From assembly GCA_947172415.1 (NCBI GenBank), contig OX359190.1, forward strand, positions 8,370,001-8,434,000: a stretch of DNA of 64,000 nucleotides, written 5' to 3'. The translations under genes were made by a program, and so were the position numbers. The DNA is from Chondrosia reniformis (Eukaryota > Porifera > Demospongiae > Chondrillida > Chondrillidae). The notes beneath the pieces were generated by a model. The model had not been told where the DNA came from. It made no database searches and worked only from the letters and a program-made list of their open reading frames with translations. Positions 1-10,454 of this stretch are shown piece after piece (within the stretch, counting starts at the first letter, position 1; each line of letters begins with the position of its first letter).

Positions 1-1110
1 GTTTAAAACTGTTCTCAAATTTAAAATTTCAATTGCAGTTAATGAAGAACATGTAAGTTGTTGTTGTGTTCTAAGTGGTGCTAAAATAGTGGCCTATATA
101 TAGCTACAGGAGTTATAGCTAAGATAGATTATTCTAATTAGGATCTTAGCCATTATATGGATAAGAGCAAAATCGAATTGGCATCACACGGGCACCCAAT
201 TGCAAGCAAAACTATATATATAAGACTACTGATATCAATCATACAGTCACACCTCTACATACTGAAAAGCATGGAGGGTGAGCTAATGTTTGATTTGGGG
301 AACAAGGACTATACTGTTTTAAATAAGTATCAAGAGAAGGTTGATCTGTGCTTAGGGCAGAGAGGTATGACAAGGATAAAAGCACTGGCTAGAAGCTATG
401 TGCATGGTGGACTGGTTTTGATAATGACATCAAGAGGTAGAGCTAGGACAGTCATTCTTGCCCGAGAGCCAAAAGCTCTCCTCCAGCAGTACCCCATGCA
501 TCACCCATGGATATAGCCTACCAGACCTTGGGCCAGGATACATGTGGGCTTTGTTGGCCCCTTTCAGGGCAAATCTCACCCCTTAGCAGCGAGACTGAAA
601 ATGGCCTCCCATCCAGTTAACCTCAAGTTAATTAAACAACTTTATGAAGACTATAATGGTATCAACCATGCATATTCATGTGCTTCATGCATCTTATAAA
701 TTATCACTTCTAATTAAGCATACTATGAGAGCATCATTCAATAATGAATTTTTTCACAGAGAAAATTAGCTACACTACAGAATACTCGATCCACACTCCA
801 CCAACTGTTACACAATCCAAAAAGGCATTTGAAGCAAGGAACTTAAAAATTGGCCCATGGGATGTAATAAACCACAGAACCACAAATAGGAAATCTTTAG
901 GTCATTCTCATGCAAGTACATATGCATTTAGGAAATAACAATCTCCAGGGAATCATGATAAGTACGTATATATATACACTAAACTCATTCTGTATCTAAC
1001 TTTTTATATGGCTTTATTTGTGTTGGTAATATCTACAGCTATGTAGATCTGTTATCAAATTGTTGGACATATTTGGGCTCTCTTTAATTAGGTTTCTATC
1101 AGTTAAAGCT
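1..1110 (+). repeat. Composite repeat R1, copy 1
   Basis: Sequence shared with 5725-6660, 31700-32750 and 39005-39905 in the same orientation. Its distal part occurs in reverse complement at 6930-7540, 30060-30520, 40100-40560, 46100-46590, 52650-53130 and 59700-60020. The middle holds retroelement integrase debris (next entry). The rest is AT-rich and I see no gene in it. Short open frames here differ between copies and contain stops, so I do not call them genes. Confidence 0.75.
281..640 (+). mobile_element. Ty3/gypsy-type integrase remnant
   Basis: The frame from about 365 reads RIKALARSYV, the usual start of the integrase zinc-binding region of animal Ty3/gypsy elements. After a stop near 515 it resumes as RPWARIHVGFVGPF and QGKS, the start of the integrase catalytic core. 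Stops and at least one frame change within about 300 bases show that it is dead. No LTR or reverse transcriptase is visible around it. The family call rests on recognised motif order, not on a search. Confidence 0.6.
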
Positions 1111-2100
1111 GATTTCACTTTAGTTGTGTTACAAATTGATATCATGAATTGATGACAATTTAAATTACTCATATATATATGCATAAAGAGATTAATACAT
1201 CTATATACACACACTCTATATAGCTGCTACTATAATAGAGAACTATAAATGTATACACATGCATTGTATTATGTTTCAGTTAAAAGAAAGGTATATAGTA
1301 GCAAAATGTTGTTTAATTATGTGTTCAGGATTTTCCAATTGTGTTATAAATCTTATCATAGGCTGGATTATTTATCATTGCAATTGGTTTGCATGGAACT
1401 GCATACGTATGGTCTCCATCGCCATTCTTCCTATATAATAATGTATAAAGGATGATGACAAATTATATGGGTTCATAAAAAGATTATACAAAATGCCAAG
1501 GAATTGGAGAGTGAATCAAGTCATTAATATGCATTATTGAAAGTGGGTTTTACCAAAATGCCTTATCACACAACTTGACCCACACGCTGAGCTAGTGCCA
1601 TAAATCATGTAAAGCACTCCTAGCCCACTTTGAATGATCTAGAGTGCCTTAACTGCTGGCCTTTTCATGTAAATCTGTTTTCCTGCAATCTGATTGGCTG
1701 ACTATACTGTTGTGCCCATTGCATAATCTGCAAGCCAATTGACTGACGTTTAAAAGTGCTTTTTATAAATTAAAGTACAGTGTACTCACAACAGTAACCT
1801 TGGGCCAGGATACATGTGAGCTTTGTTGGCCTCTTTCAGGGCAAGTCTCACCTCAACCTCAAATAAAACAATTTTATGAAGACTATAATTAATGGTATCA
1901 ACCATGCATATTCATGTGCACCTTATATATATCATAATTAAACATGCAAGCTAGCCCACTTTGAATGATATAGAGTGCCCTGCATGGCAGAACTGCTGGC
2001 CTTTTCACGTAAATTGGCTTTATGGAAGTTAAAGTACTCAAAATTGTTTTGCCCATGCAATTGCAAGTCACTTTACATACTCATATAGAATCCCTCACAG
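1111..2100. repeat. AT-rich repeat mosaic without a gene
   Basis: 1260-1460 recurs at 6730-6925 and 39905-40090. 1795-1945 is a short extra piece of the R1 integrase repeat. A motif with ctttgaatgat and aactgctggccttttca occurs twice, near 1630-1670 and 1955-2012. No supported coding region was found. Confidence 0.55.
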
Positions 2101-2121
2101 TAGCTACACATATATACATAC

Positions 2122-2308
2122 TTTTCCTCGGATTGTTCACTCCTCTTCCTGAATTTTTTCATGTTAGGGACTCCCCAGACAACCCTTGCTGTGGCACATG
2201 AAATGATAGTCCCAAAAAACAAACCTACTACTACCCCACCAACAGCACCGACTGCATATGCAGATATGCAATCACTTGAAAATGATGTTTCAATGCCCTC
2301 AGGAATTT
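2122..2308 (-). pseudogene. Transmembrane exon of an FN3 receptor-like gene fragment
   Basis: On the minus strand a 3' splice site (gtatttacag) precedes an open exon reading EIPEGIETSF, then a 25-30 residue hydrophobic stretch rich in Gly/Val/Ala (AVGAVGGVVVGLFFGTII), then basic residues (KKFRKR) and a GTATGT donor at 2121-2116. This is the pattern of a single-pass receptor: extracellular stalk, membrane span and stop-transfer charges. The exon starts in phase 1, and the FN3 exon at 2536-2813 ends in phase 1, so the two would splice in frame across a 227-base intron. No further downstream exon was found, so I treat it as a gene fragment. Confidence 0.55.
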
Positions 2309-2535
2309 CTGTAAATACATTAAACACACACAATATAAGTTCAACATGAAAAGGAAGTTGTGATCATATAATCATGATCAATTGCACATAGCCCCTGTAA
2401 AGGCTACTAAAAGTAATCACTAGAAGGGCATTTCATCAGACTAGCCTATGTATATAATTATAGCTATATAGTGACTAAAGTGACGGCATGAACCAAAATG
2501 GCTGGCAATATAAGTATGTATGTATATAGATTCAC

Positions 2536-2813
2536 CACTATAAGCATTTTCTCCAACTACTTCACTCCAAGATCCATTTCCAAATTCAGATATAGCCCTT
2601 ACTCTCACTTGATAGGTATTTCCTCTTTGAAGATCAGTCAATGTTGCAAAATTAGATGTAGGATATGGATTCCATGCATGTACTCCAATAGACAGAGATA
2701 AACACCTTATAGTCTAACTGATAGTGTTGTATGGGACAACCACTTGAAGGAACTGACCATTTAACAGTTAATATTAACTGAATTTCCTGGATAGTTCTCA
2801 TTAAAGTTAAATG
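2536..2813 (-). pseudogene. Fibronectin type III domain exon, frame-shifted
   Basis: Minus-strand exon bounded by an acceptor (tatcacag, 2814) and a GTGAAT donor. The first part reads LTVKWSVPSSG...IQHYQLDYK, like FN3 strands B-C. The last part reads LTDLQRGNTYQVRVRAIS followed by EFGNGSWSEVV, the typical FN3 strands E-G with the Y-x-V-R-V-x-A signature. The two parts lie in different frames, so there is a frameshift around 2700. The same break is present in the copy at 32916-33193, so it predates that duplication. The neighbouring exon at 2122-2308 supplies a membrane span. Probably a captured, inactive piece of a receptor gene; FN3 identity is fairly sure. Confidence 0.6.
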
Positions 2814-2879
2814 CTGTGATACCAGTACCACAAAGTTATATATTTGTATAATAATAATAATAATATGACCCACGTTCCT

Positions 2880-3340
2880 TTCATTTCATTCTATATGTGT
2901 CTTATAGTTAATACATCTCATTCAATATTTTGATACCAAAAGGTGTGTATAATATTGTCGTGGTAATTTACTAAATTGAAGTAGAAGGGTGCTATTGAAG
3001 GTGCTGAAAACAGAAGATCTCTGAATTTGGTGCTTGTATATACGTATATGTGCCTGTCTTGCATGGAAGTGTAACCTTGTAGGCATATAAGTGGTAAAGG
3101 TTTATAATGCTAGCAGGTAGTTGAGCCATATATACATACCTGGGTGGACGGTCTGGCAGCCCCTTGCAAGTGGTGATGGTTTGTAGCCCTGTATGTATAT
3201 AATAAGCACTCTAATTCTAATAATAATATAATACCCCTATATTTAGCATGGCAGTTCTATGCCCCTGTAACATGTGACCAGTTGACTTTGACTGGTGTCC
3301 ACGAGATCATACATATTCATGTACATGGTGGTCTCTCTTA
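2880..3340 (-). repeat. Repeat R2, copy 1, with exon-like pieces
   Basis: Also present at 19110-19520, 27200-27610, 33260-33690, 44030-44420 and 50570-50950. On the minus strand it holds a 49-base piece (3140-3188) bounded by a tatacatacag acceptor and a GTATGT/GTACGT donor, preceded by SWTPVKVNWSHVTG, which looks like an FN3 B-strand in other copies. The exon-like features suggest derivation from a receptor gene, but no continuous frame joins them. Confidence 0.4.
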
Positions 3341-3561
3341 AAAGAGCCATAATTGGGTTTAGCAGTTTGACTCAGTGTCTCAATTCAAGAAATCCCTCCT
3401 GTGGTATGTGTATTAACTGGTTTACATTTAGCATCAAAGCGTGGCTAATATATTTTGAACAATAAAAAGTACACTTTGATGATATAAATTGTACACTGTG
3501 GGCCTTCTTTCTTTCATTTGGTTCATATTGCTTGGTTAATGACTCTTAACTGTGTAGGTAG

Positions 3562-3664
3562 GTAAAAGATAGAGCTGGCCAACAAGCAAACCGTTGAATT
3601 ATATACTGTGCTATATATAGGAAATTTACAAGGCAGAAAAGGATTTTCTGGAAAGGAGCCCCAG
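3562..3664 (+). pseudogene. Decayed aralar-type carrier exon
   Basis: Aligns base for base with the intact exon at 12261-12363, including the flanking gtgtag acceptor area and the CCAG|GTAA donor. It carries substitutions, an internal deletion and an in-frame stop soon after the AGQQ motif. It could not encode the carrier segment. Confidence 0.6.
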
Positions 3665-3669
3665 GTAAT

Positions 3670-3864
3670 TGCATACAAGATCACATGCATATATACTAGA
3701 TATACATACCTCTAGTGCATGGTATCCTCCAAGCTAAACTCACCCTCTAAGATTACTCTATGCATAATATACTTGATTACTTGTACCCTTTAATAGGCCA
3801 ATTGAAGTTATATTCTCACTGCATGTATATAAAATGCCAAGTTTCAAATCTATACCAAGTTAAA
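3670..3864. other. AT-rich spacer
   Basis: Sequence continuing from the carrier exon copy. Similar sequence follows the exon copies at 34063 and 57032. From about 3810 it turns into the 5' flank of the cysteine-rich gene family. No gene seen. Confidence 0.4.
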
Positions 3865-4060
3865 CTCTTTTATAGGAGAATCTATAGTAACTATTAACTG
3901 TTTTTATATTGTATTATTATAATTAGCTAGCTAGTATATATATATTTAGCCGGGCATCCTTATTATGTACAAAGTAGAGGTAAGCTCTTGCTAGTGATTA
4001 TACGTAAATTTTCTAGGAAAGCGTGGGCAAATGAGGGGAGGAGTTAAGGCTTCATGGAGG
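3865..4060 (-). promoter_or_regulatory. Orphan promoter of the cysteine-rich family, no gene attached
   Basis: Contains the family TATA box (CCTATAAAAGAG on the minus strand, 3865-3876) and the conserved upstream block ending at 4060 with cgtgggcaaatgagggg. It matches the promoter of gene 6 (36837-37032) closely. The homology also covers the leader down to about 3812, but there it runs into unrelated sequence and the start codon and coding region are missing. Confidence 0.6.
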
Positions 4061-5724
4061 ATATACTATATATAGTGAAAGTTACAAAATACCATAATAA
4101 TCCGTACCTAATTGATAATATTAATAATTCATACGGTTGGACCTCATTCATTCTAAACTGTATAGTACTATAATTATATATATAATAGTGGCATGGTAAA
4201 TATAGAATTTAAAAACCCTCCTAGGAGCCATATGAATTGCGCCTTATTTAGTCATTTACATATTCAGAAAGATTAGTATAACAGTATTACCCTAGATTAC
4301 CGTATATCTACAGTATATATGGTCCCTGCTGATAAACCTCTAATAACAATGTGTAAGACATATATAGATAAATCATATAAAGAACCCAGCAGTTGATTTC
4401 TTAAAACTAGAAAACCTAGAACCCAAACTTACCTGGTGCAACCACCTTTTGTTAGATACTTTAACATTCCTTTCATTTCATCATGTGTCTTAGTTAATAC
4501 ATCTCCTTCAATGTTTTGGTACCAAAAGGTGTGTATAATATTGTCGTGGTAATTTACTAAATTGAAGAAGAAGGGTGCTGTTGAAAACAGAAGTATCTTC
4601 AAACTTGCTGCTTGTGTACATGCCTGTCTGGGAAGTGTGTCCTTGTAGCCATAAGTGGTGAAGGCTTAATGCACCCAGGCAGTTAAGCTATGTACGTACC
4701 TGGGTGGACGGCTTTACAAGTGGTGATTGTTTATATAATTATATGTGTCCAGGTATAGTCCTGTGCACTGCATGGTTGGTATTTATCTACACCTAAACTA
4801 TATGCATAGGCACTCTAGTAATAATAATAATAATAACACCCCTAGATGTAGCATCAAGAGCCAAGGATTCACAAAAGATCAAGAAAGAGACAAAGACTCC
4901 CAGAGTCACTGAAGGGTGAAATTCCCCAAAACAGCTGTCTGGTCCAGCGGCAAAAGAAGACATAGATGAGTACTCTTATCAGGTTTAGTTCCCTATATAT
5001 AGCTTTTTTAATTTATTACAGAGTAGGCATATATAGCATGTAGGAAAATGTTTACAAAGGTACCTCATGCAGACAAGCTCCTTTCTATATACATGCAGAT
5101 AGCCTGATATCTAAATTTAGTTTTAATATTGTTTTTCTTACCCACTATAATATACCTATACAGGTGTTAGTTTGAACATATATATGTATAGCATTATCCA
5201 GTGACTCCCCTTAATAATATAAAAGATCTAAATAATATATACTAATACATATATACAGTGCTCTCTAGATTTGAGCTATATAATTTGAACATATATATGT
5301 ATAGCATTCTCCATGTATCCAGTGACTCCCCTTAATAATATATAAAGTAATTTTCAGATCAATGTAATAATCAGAGGTACGTACATATATACCATTTATA
5401 CATTTTATAACTGATTTAAGTTGCTTGAAGTAATGAAGGAACTTAAATTGCTGAAGCCATATTCAAAGTGGTTTAAACTACAGAACCACTATATATTAGG
5501 AAATCAAATTAAATATGCATTATGTTGACTCTCAAAAAAGCAAGCACTAAACTGAATCTATATGTATTTACCAGTCAATCAGGTTCTATATATAGAACTG
5601 TAATAATTTCTATTCATGAAGAACTATAATAACATTTGTAATAAACACTAGCTCTTCTACATAATATATGACTGTATGTTTTCCAGCATATACGTACATC
5701 TAAATTGAATATAATTCCCACAAT
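4061..5724. repeat. Segmental duplication shared with 37030-39000
   Basis: AT-rich DNA closely matching 37030-39000; 4970-5540 also matches 30950-31570. A stretch at 4850-4925 reads as a lysine-rich open frame (KDSQKIKKETKTP) ending in TGA and recurs at 38222-38297, with an inverted degenerate copy near 15180-15245. It might be an exon remnant. Nothing else gene-like seen. Confidence 0.5.
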
Positions 5725-5984
5725 GAAGTTTAAAATTATTCTCAAAATTTCAATTGCAGTTAATGAAGAACATGTATGTTGTTGTTGTGTTCTAAGTGGT
5801 GCTAAAATAGCTATATATATATAGCTACAAGAGTTATAGCTAAGATAGATTATTCTAATTAGGATCTTAGCCATTATATGGATAAGAGGATAATCGAATT
5901 GGCATCACACAGGTACCCAATTGCAAGCAAAACTATATAAGACTATTGATATCAATCATACAGTCATGGCTGTACATACTGCAT

Positions 5985-6330
5985 GAACAGCATGGAGGGG
6001 GAGCTAATGTTTGATTTGGGGAACAAAAACTATACTGTTCTATTTAAGTGTCAAGTGAAGGTTGATCTGTGCTTGGGGGCAAGGATAAAAGCACTGGCTA
6101 GAAGCTATGTGCATAGTGGACTGGTTTTGATAATGACATCAAGAGGTAGAGTTAGGACTATCACTCTTGCCAGAGAGCCGAAAGCTCTCCTCCAGCAGTA
6201 CCCCATGCATCACCATGGATATAGCCTACCAGACCTTGGGCCAGGATACATGTGGGCTTTGTTGGCCCCTTTCAGGGCAAGTCCCACCTCTTACCAGTGA
6301 GACTGAAAATGGCCTCCCATCTAGTTAACC
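5985..6330 (+). mobile_element. Ty3/gypsy-type integrase remnant, R1 copy 2
   Basis: Carries the same KALARSYV and GPFQGKS landmarks as copy 1. It lacks the ggtatgac segment upstream of the first motif, so the two copies broke independently there. It forms the left arm of a large inverted repeat with 7370-7540. Confidence 0.55.
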
Positions 6331-6639
6331 TCAAGTTAATTAAACAATTTTATGAAGACTATAATGGTATCAACCATATTCATGTGCTTCATGTACCTTA
6401 TAAATTATCACTTCTAATTAAGCATGTAAGCTATGAGAGCATCATTCAATAATGAATTTTCTTCACAGAGAAAATTAGCTTCACTACAGAATACTCGATC
6501 CACACTCCACCAACTGTTACATAATCCAAAATGGGATTTGAAGTAAGGAACTTAAAAAATTGGCCCATGGGATGTAATAAACCACAGAACCAAAATTAGG
6601 AAATCTTTACTTGATTCTCATGACAGTACGTATGCATTT

Positions 6640-7370
6640 AGGAAATCATGATCTCCAGGGACCACTCTATAGCTACTATATAGAGAACTATAAATGTATA
6701 GATTCCTTATATAGGTATAATTGTATTATATTTCAGTTAAAAGAAAGCTATATAGTGGCAAAATGTTGTTTAATTATGTGTTCAGGATTCTCCAATTGTG
6801 TTATAAATCCTGGATTATTTATCATTGCAATTGGTTTGCATGGAACTGCATACGTATGGTCTCCATCACCATTATTCCTATATAACAATGTATATAAAGG
6901 ATGATGACAAAATTATATATATGGGTTACCTAATTAAAGAGAGCCCAAATATGTCCAAAATGTTGATAACAGATCTGTATAGCTGTAGATATTACCAATA
7001 CAAAGCCATATAAAAGTTAGATACAGAATGAGTTAGCGTGATTCCCCAGGCCTGCATAGATCGTGATTTCCTAATTGCAAACTTGCATGAGAATGACCTA
7101 AAGATTTCCTAATTGTGGTTCAGTGGTTTATTACATCCCATGGGCCAATTTTTAAGTTCCTTGCTTCAAATCCCATTTCGATTTGTGTAACAGTTGGTGG
7201 AGTGTGGATCGTAGCTAATTTTCTCTGAGAAGAAAATTCATCATTGAATGATGCTCTGATAGCTTGCGTGCTTAATTAGAGGTAATAATTCATAAGATGC
7301 GTGAAGCACATGACTATGATTGATACCATTAGTCTTCATAAAACAGTCTAATTCACTTGAGGTTAACTAT
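6640..7370. repeat. Centre and right arm of R1 inverted repeat
   Basis: 6730-6925 is the spacer segment also seen at 1260-1460. 6930-7370 is the reverse complement of the distal part of R1 (compare 640-1110). No gene seen. Confidence 0.6.
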
Positions 7371-7540
7371 AGATGGGAGGTCATTTTCAGTCTCACTGCT
7401 AAGAGGTGAGACTTGCCCTGAAAGGGGTCAACAAAGCCCACATGTATCCTGGCCCAAGGTCTGGTAGGCTATATCCATACATGGGTGATGCATGGGGTAC
7501 TGCAGGAGGAGAGCTTTTGGCTATCTGGCAAGAGTGACTA
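7370..7540 (-). mobile_element. Ty3/gypsy integrase remnant, inverted copy
   Basis: Reverse complement of the integrase piece in the direct R1 copies (tgcccaagg and gggcttt landmarks reversed). It stops short of the zinc-binding motif; just beyond it begins the IMPDH-carrying repeat R3. Confidence 0.5.
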
Positions 7541-7592
7541 ACTCTACCTCTTGTATCTGTAATATGTATCTCCTTAAATGTTGGACACAAAG

Positions 7593-7653
7593 CTAACCAG
7601 AGGTATTCTACTTTGCACTCCATTTGTCAGCTCTCCAATGGATACTGTTACAG
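7593..7653 (+). pseudogene. IMP dehydrogenase exon fragment, copy 1
   Basis: A 61-base exon preceded by AG and followed by GTCAGC. It translates to LTRGILLCTPFVSSPMDTVT with one leftover G. VSSPMDTVT is the highly conserved core of IMPDH, the rate-limiting enzyme of guanine nucleotide synthesis; in the full enzyme the next residue is Glu, which the split codon G|A- would supply. No neighbouring IMPDH exons were recognised, so this is a stranded exon inside repeat R3, which also occurs at 40880-41690, 47430-48230 and 53970-54740. Confidence 0.6.
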
Positions 7654-8576
7654 GTCAGCCTGACAGGGTGTTTACACACTCAATATTATCAAAGGTATCC
7701 ATACCTGGATGTGTACAGACACATGTACGTGGCCTTTGGGTTACAGACTATCTTGGTACATTGTGCACAAGGCATTTCTAACTGAAGTCTTATTATATCA
7801 TTATCCTTTATTGTGAGTAAGCAAAGCGTACATACATTCCTCAGGTAACCTAGGGTGGAACAGGTCTACAGGTTATCCAGATTGGCACACTTAAAAGTCA
7901 CAGACCGACGGTCTCTTGAATGGTGGGGTGTGGAGTGTTCTGCATGTAGAACTGTATATAATTGATGAAGCCATTAGGGCAGCGTTCAATAAAGAATTAT
8001 CTTCAGAGAAACTTAGCTACTCTACCAGCCTTTCTACAGTTCCATCTGATAAGGCACACACATGAATATGATACCACATACATATACCACATACCACCAT
8101 ATACCACCACATTCAACACCACAACAATTGTCTTATTCTCGGGCTACTTGGAATTTGAATGGCAGTTTTGGTCTCATCATTTTACATGCATGATCCTGTT
8201 TATATATAAGTTCAAAATATAATATCATATGGACCCACATATGCATGTTCATGCAGGGAGTTTTCTACACTAGTCGTATATATAATAAAATATATTTTAT
8301 GTACATGCATGGGCACTTTAATAATAATAATATATAATATATATAAAGCTGTATATATTTAATTGTTGATGAAGGCCCCTTTGGGTTGAAATATATATTC
8401 TTTTCTAAAGAATTCATTGTTACTGAAGCTTGCTATAATTTGTGATCCCAACAACTATATACTCCATATCTTTATATAAATGATGGTAGGTAGTCAAGTG
8501 TAACTAAACATTACATTCAATTTGTTATATTGATTGTTGATTAATTTGGTTTACATTGAATAGGGTGCACCATATA
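7654..8576. repeat. Repeat R3, non-coding remainder, copy 1
   Basis: Shared with the three later IMPDH-carrying blocks. It contains the ATATACCAC-rich stretch near 8075-8110 and a hammerhead-like motif (ttgatga...gggttgaaa) near 8362-8390 in which the first core C is T. It ends at the insertion point of foldback element FB1. Open frames here are not conserved in reading frame. Confidence 0.5.
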
Positions 8577-9327
8577 TATAAGAGAACAATAAAAATTTTC
8601 TACAAAAATTGTGAAGATGTAGGGATGGCACAAAAAGCAGAGAAACAAGAAAGGGATGTTACACAGTGAAGCATTAGCTATATATGCATGAATCATACAA
8701 CACCCTTGCTTGTAGGATTCATGCATAGCTAATGCTTCACTGTGTAACATCCCTTTCTTGTTTCTCTGCTTTTTGTGCCATCCCTACATCTTCACAATTT
8801 TTGTAGAAAATGTTTATTGTTCTCTAGTTTCTGTACTTTTTATGGAGCATAAGCTAGGAATTTGTTGTATTTTAAACCACTTTGGTTTTGCAATTTACGA
8901 CTGAATATGACGTCATTAAAATGGCGAATTTATTGAGGTCTTGACTCTTGGGCCATGAAAACTGTCATACTCAATAATAGCGTTATCGCTCTCGCTTCTA
9001 CAAAAGAATACAGCTCGGAAAATTTAGAGTATTTTCGCTTATGAAGTAGTCCGAAGGCTTATTTCGTTTTTTAGTTACAGCGGGCGAAGAAGATGAAGAA
9101 GAAGAAAACCAAAATGGGAGATTTCAAAGTTCGTTCATTTGCCAACGATACACGGTTGCTTGCCTTCAAGGCCAATTTATAGCATGGCTGTTCTATATTT
9201 GACTCTACATAGTCTCGTATCGGCGATTTTCAGCCTAATTCGGAATTTCGCTCCTATACCAATGTATGGGGAAAACGAAACAACCAGTACCATCCCTACA
9301 TAGAGAGTACTACCGTACTCTCTGATA
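8577..9327. mobile_element. Foldback element FB1
   Basis: Begins with a long hairpin (8581-8825; arms of about 116-120 bases, loop cacccttgc) whose arms match almost perfectly apart from a small indel. A body of about 500 bases follows with a purine-rich gaagaagatgaagaagaag run near 9088, then a terminal small hairpin gagagtactaccgtactctc (8-bp stem) at 9303-9322. Paralogous loci (for example 22660-22690) have uninterrupted sequence here, showing insertion. It has no transposase gene, so it would be non-autonomous. The terminal hairpin is shared with FB2 and FB3 although the large hairpin is different. Confidence 0.65.
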
Positions 9328-9607
9328 TTGTTTTTTTGGCCATCCCTACCTAGAGGATACTACTGTATGTATATATCAATGTGGTGGTAAACTTGAAATG
9401 AATGATAAAGCCACTTTGAATTGAATTATATATAACCAACTGAAATTTCTAATTATTTTGAATTCTTACAGAACTGCATAACAATTGTACTACATAGCTA
9501 TAGACTATATGTTATCCTAAAGAATAGTTGACCTGTCTATTCTTGCTATATACTAATGCTTAATCTGTGTTCCTACTATAATGCAGCATCTGTCTTATAA
9601 GAACTCT
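9328..9607. other. 3' flank of cysteine-rich gene 1
   Basis: Nearly the same 200-250 bases follow every promoter-bearing family member (for example 17830-18054, 26030-26230, 55020-55272), so they travel with the gene. No polyadenylation signal can be assigned with confidence. Confidence 0.45.
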
Positions 9608-10213
9608 TTATCTTGCCGACTCTAGTTCACATTCTATATTGTTAGTTTTGCATGTAGCTACAGCAATTTCGTTACCATCAGCTTTTTCAAGACATTCTTC
9701 CAACTCTTTATCACAATCTCTAGGTTCTTCAGGGGCTTGCTCCCTAAATGCCTCACAATATGCTTTTCCTTCTTCCAGCAAGTCTGAGTAGGTTTCAATG
9801 TGTTCGTTGATTAAACATAACAAAAGCTCACTTTGGCATTCAGTTACGTCATTAAGAGGAATTTCTTCCTCCTCTTCTTCATTTTCATGTCCACATTCTA
9901 CAAAATCTTCATAACAGCTAGCATGCCTTTTAATTTCTGAGTGTCTCTTTTTGACTCCCCCACAAAATGCTGGCAAGCTACAGAACCTTTCATTGTACTT
10001 GTACACTTCATCTTCGGTGAAATATGCTAAGGAACATTCCAATAATTCCTTTTCACATTCTTCAAGAGATTGACTTTCCTCACATTTTTGAAGTTGATCT
10101 AAACAATTAGCATCTCTCTTCAGGGTTACCTTTGCATGGTGATCAGTTGCTGGAGCCCCATTAGTGATGACATTTGTTGCCAGTAGGGTAAGGAACAAGA
10201 TCATTCCCTTCAT
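9608..10213 (-). CDS. Secreted acidic cysteine-rich repeat protein, gene 1
   Basis: 201 residues, single exon. I do not recognise the family. Residues 1-19 form a signal peptide. The mature chain has 15 cysteines at 37, 44, 53, 60, 78, 84, 100, 107, 126, 133, 153, 167, 174, 188 and 195. Six of the pairs are spaced C-x6-C and one is C-x5-C, giving three similar modules. Dibasic sites lie at 32-33 (LKR), 88-90 (VKKR) and 95-96 (IKR), and a Glu-rich linker at 111-117. C-x6-C pairs seven residues apart suggest helices pinned by disulfides (inference). The start was chosen at MKGM, not the in-frame Met 22 codons upstream, because the TATA box lies 87-93 bases before MKGM and would put the upstream Met at or near the transcript start. 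The odd cysteine could serve dimerisation. Confidence 0.85.
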   Translation of the reverse strand: MKGMILFLTLLATNVITNGAPATDHHAKVTLKRDANCLDQLQKCEESQSLEECEKELLECSLAYFTEDEVYKYNERFCSLPAFCGGVKKRHSEIKRHASCYEDFVECGHENEEEEEEIPLNDVTECQSELLLCLINEHIETYSDLLEEGKAYCEAFREQAPEEPRDCDKELEECLEKADGNEIAVATCKTNNIECELESAR

Positions 10214-10296
10214 TTTTGAGCCTGTTATGAAGATAATATACCTATTGATATTCTCACTGCAGTATATGCCAAGTTTCAAATCTATACCAAGTTACA

Positions 10297-10454
10297 CTCT
10301 TTTATAGGAGAATCTATAGTTATATATATTAACTGTTTTTATATATTTATTTAGCCGGGCATCCTTATTATGTACAAAGTAGAGCTAAACTCTTGCTAGT
10401 GATTATACGGAAAAGCTTGGGCAAATGTGGGGAGAAGTTAAGGCTTCGTGGAGG
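10297..10454 (-). promoter_or_regulatory. Promoter of gene 1
   Basis: TATA box CCTATAAAAGAG at 10297-10308 on the minus strand. The upstream block (10400-10454) is the most diverged copy: cgtgggcaaatgagggg reads cttgggcaaatgtgggg here. If the block matters, gene 1 may be expressed differently. Confidence 0.6.

Noticed and set aside
8541-8750. 69-codon frame at the FB1 hairpin
   Set aside because: It lies in the arm and loop of the palindrome; the opposite arm would encode the complement. No protein features.
8577-9327. Helitron assignment for the FB elements
   Set aside because: The terminal hairpin is suggestive, but I see no TC...CTRR termini or clear A-T insertion site, so only a foldback label is given.
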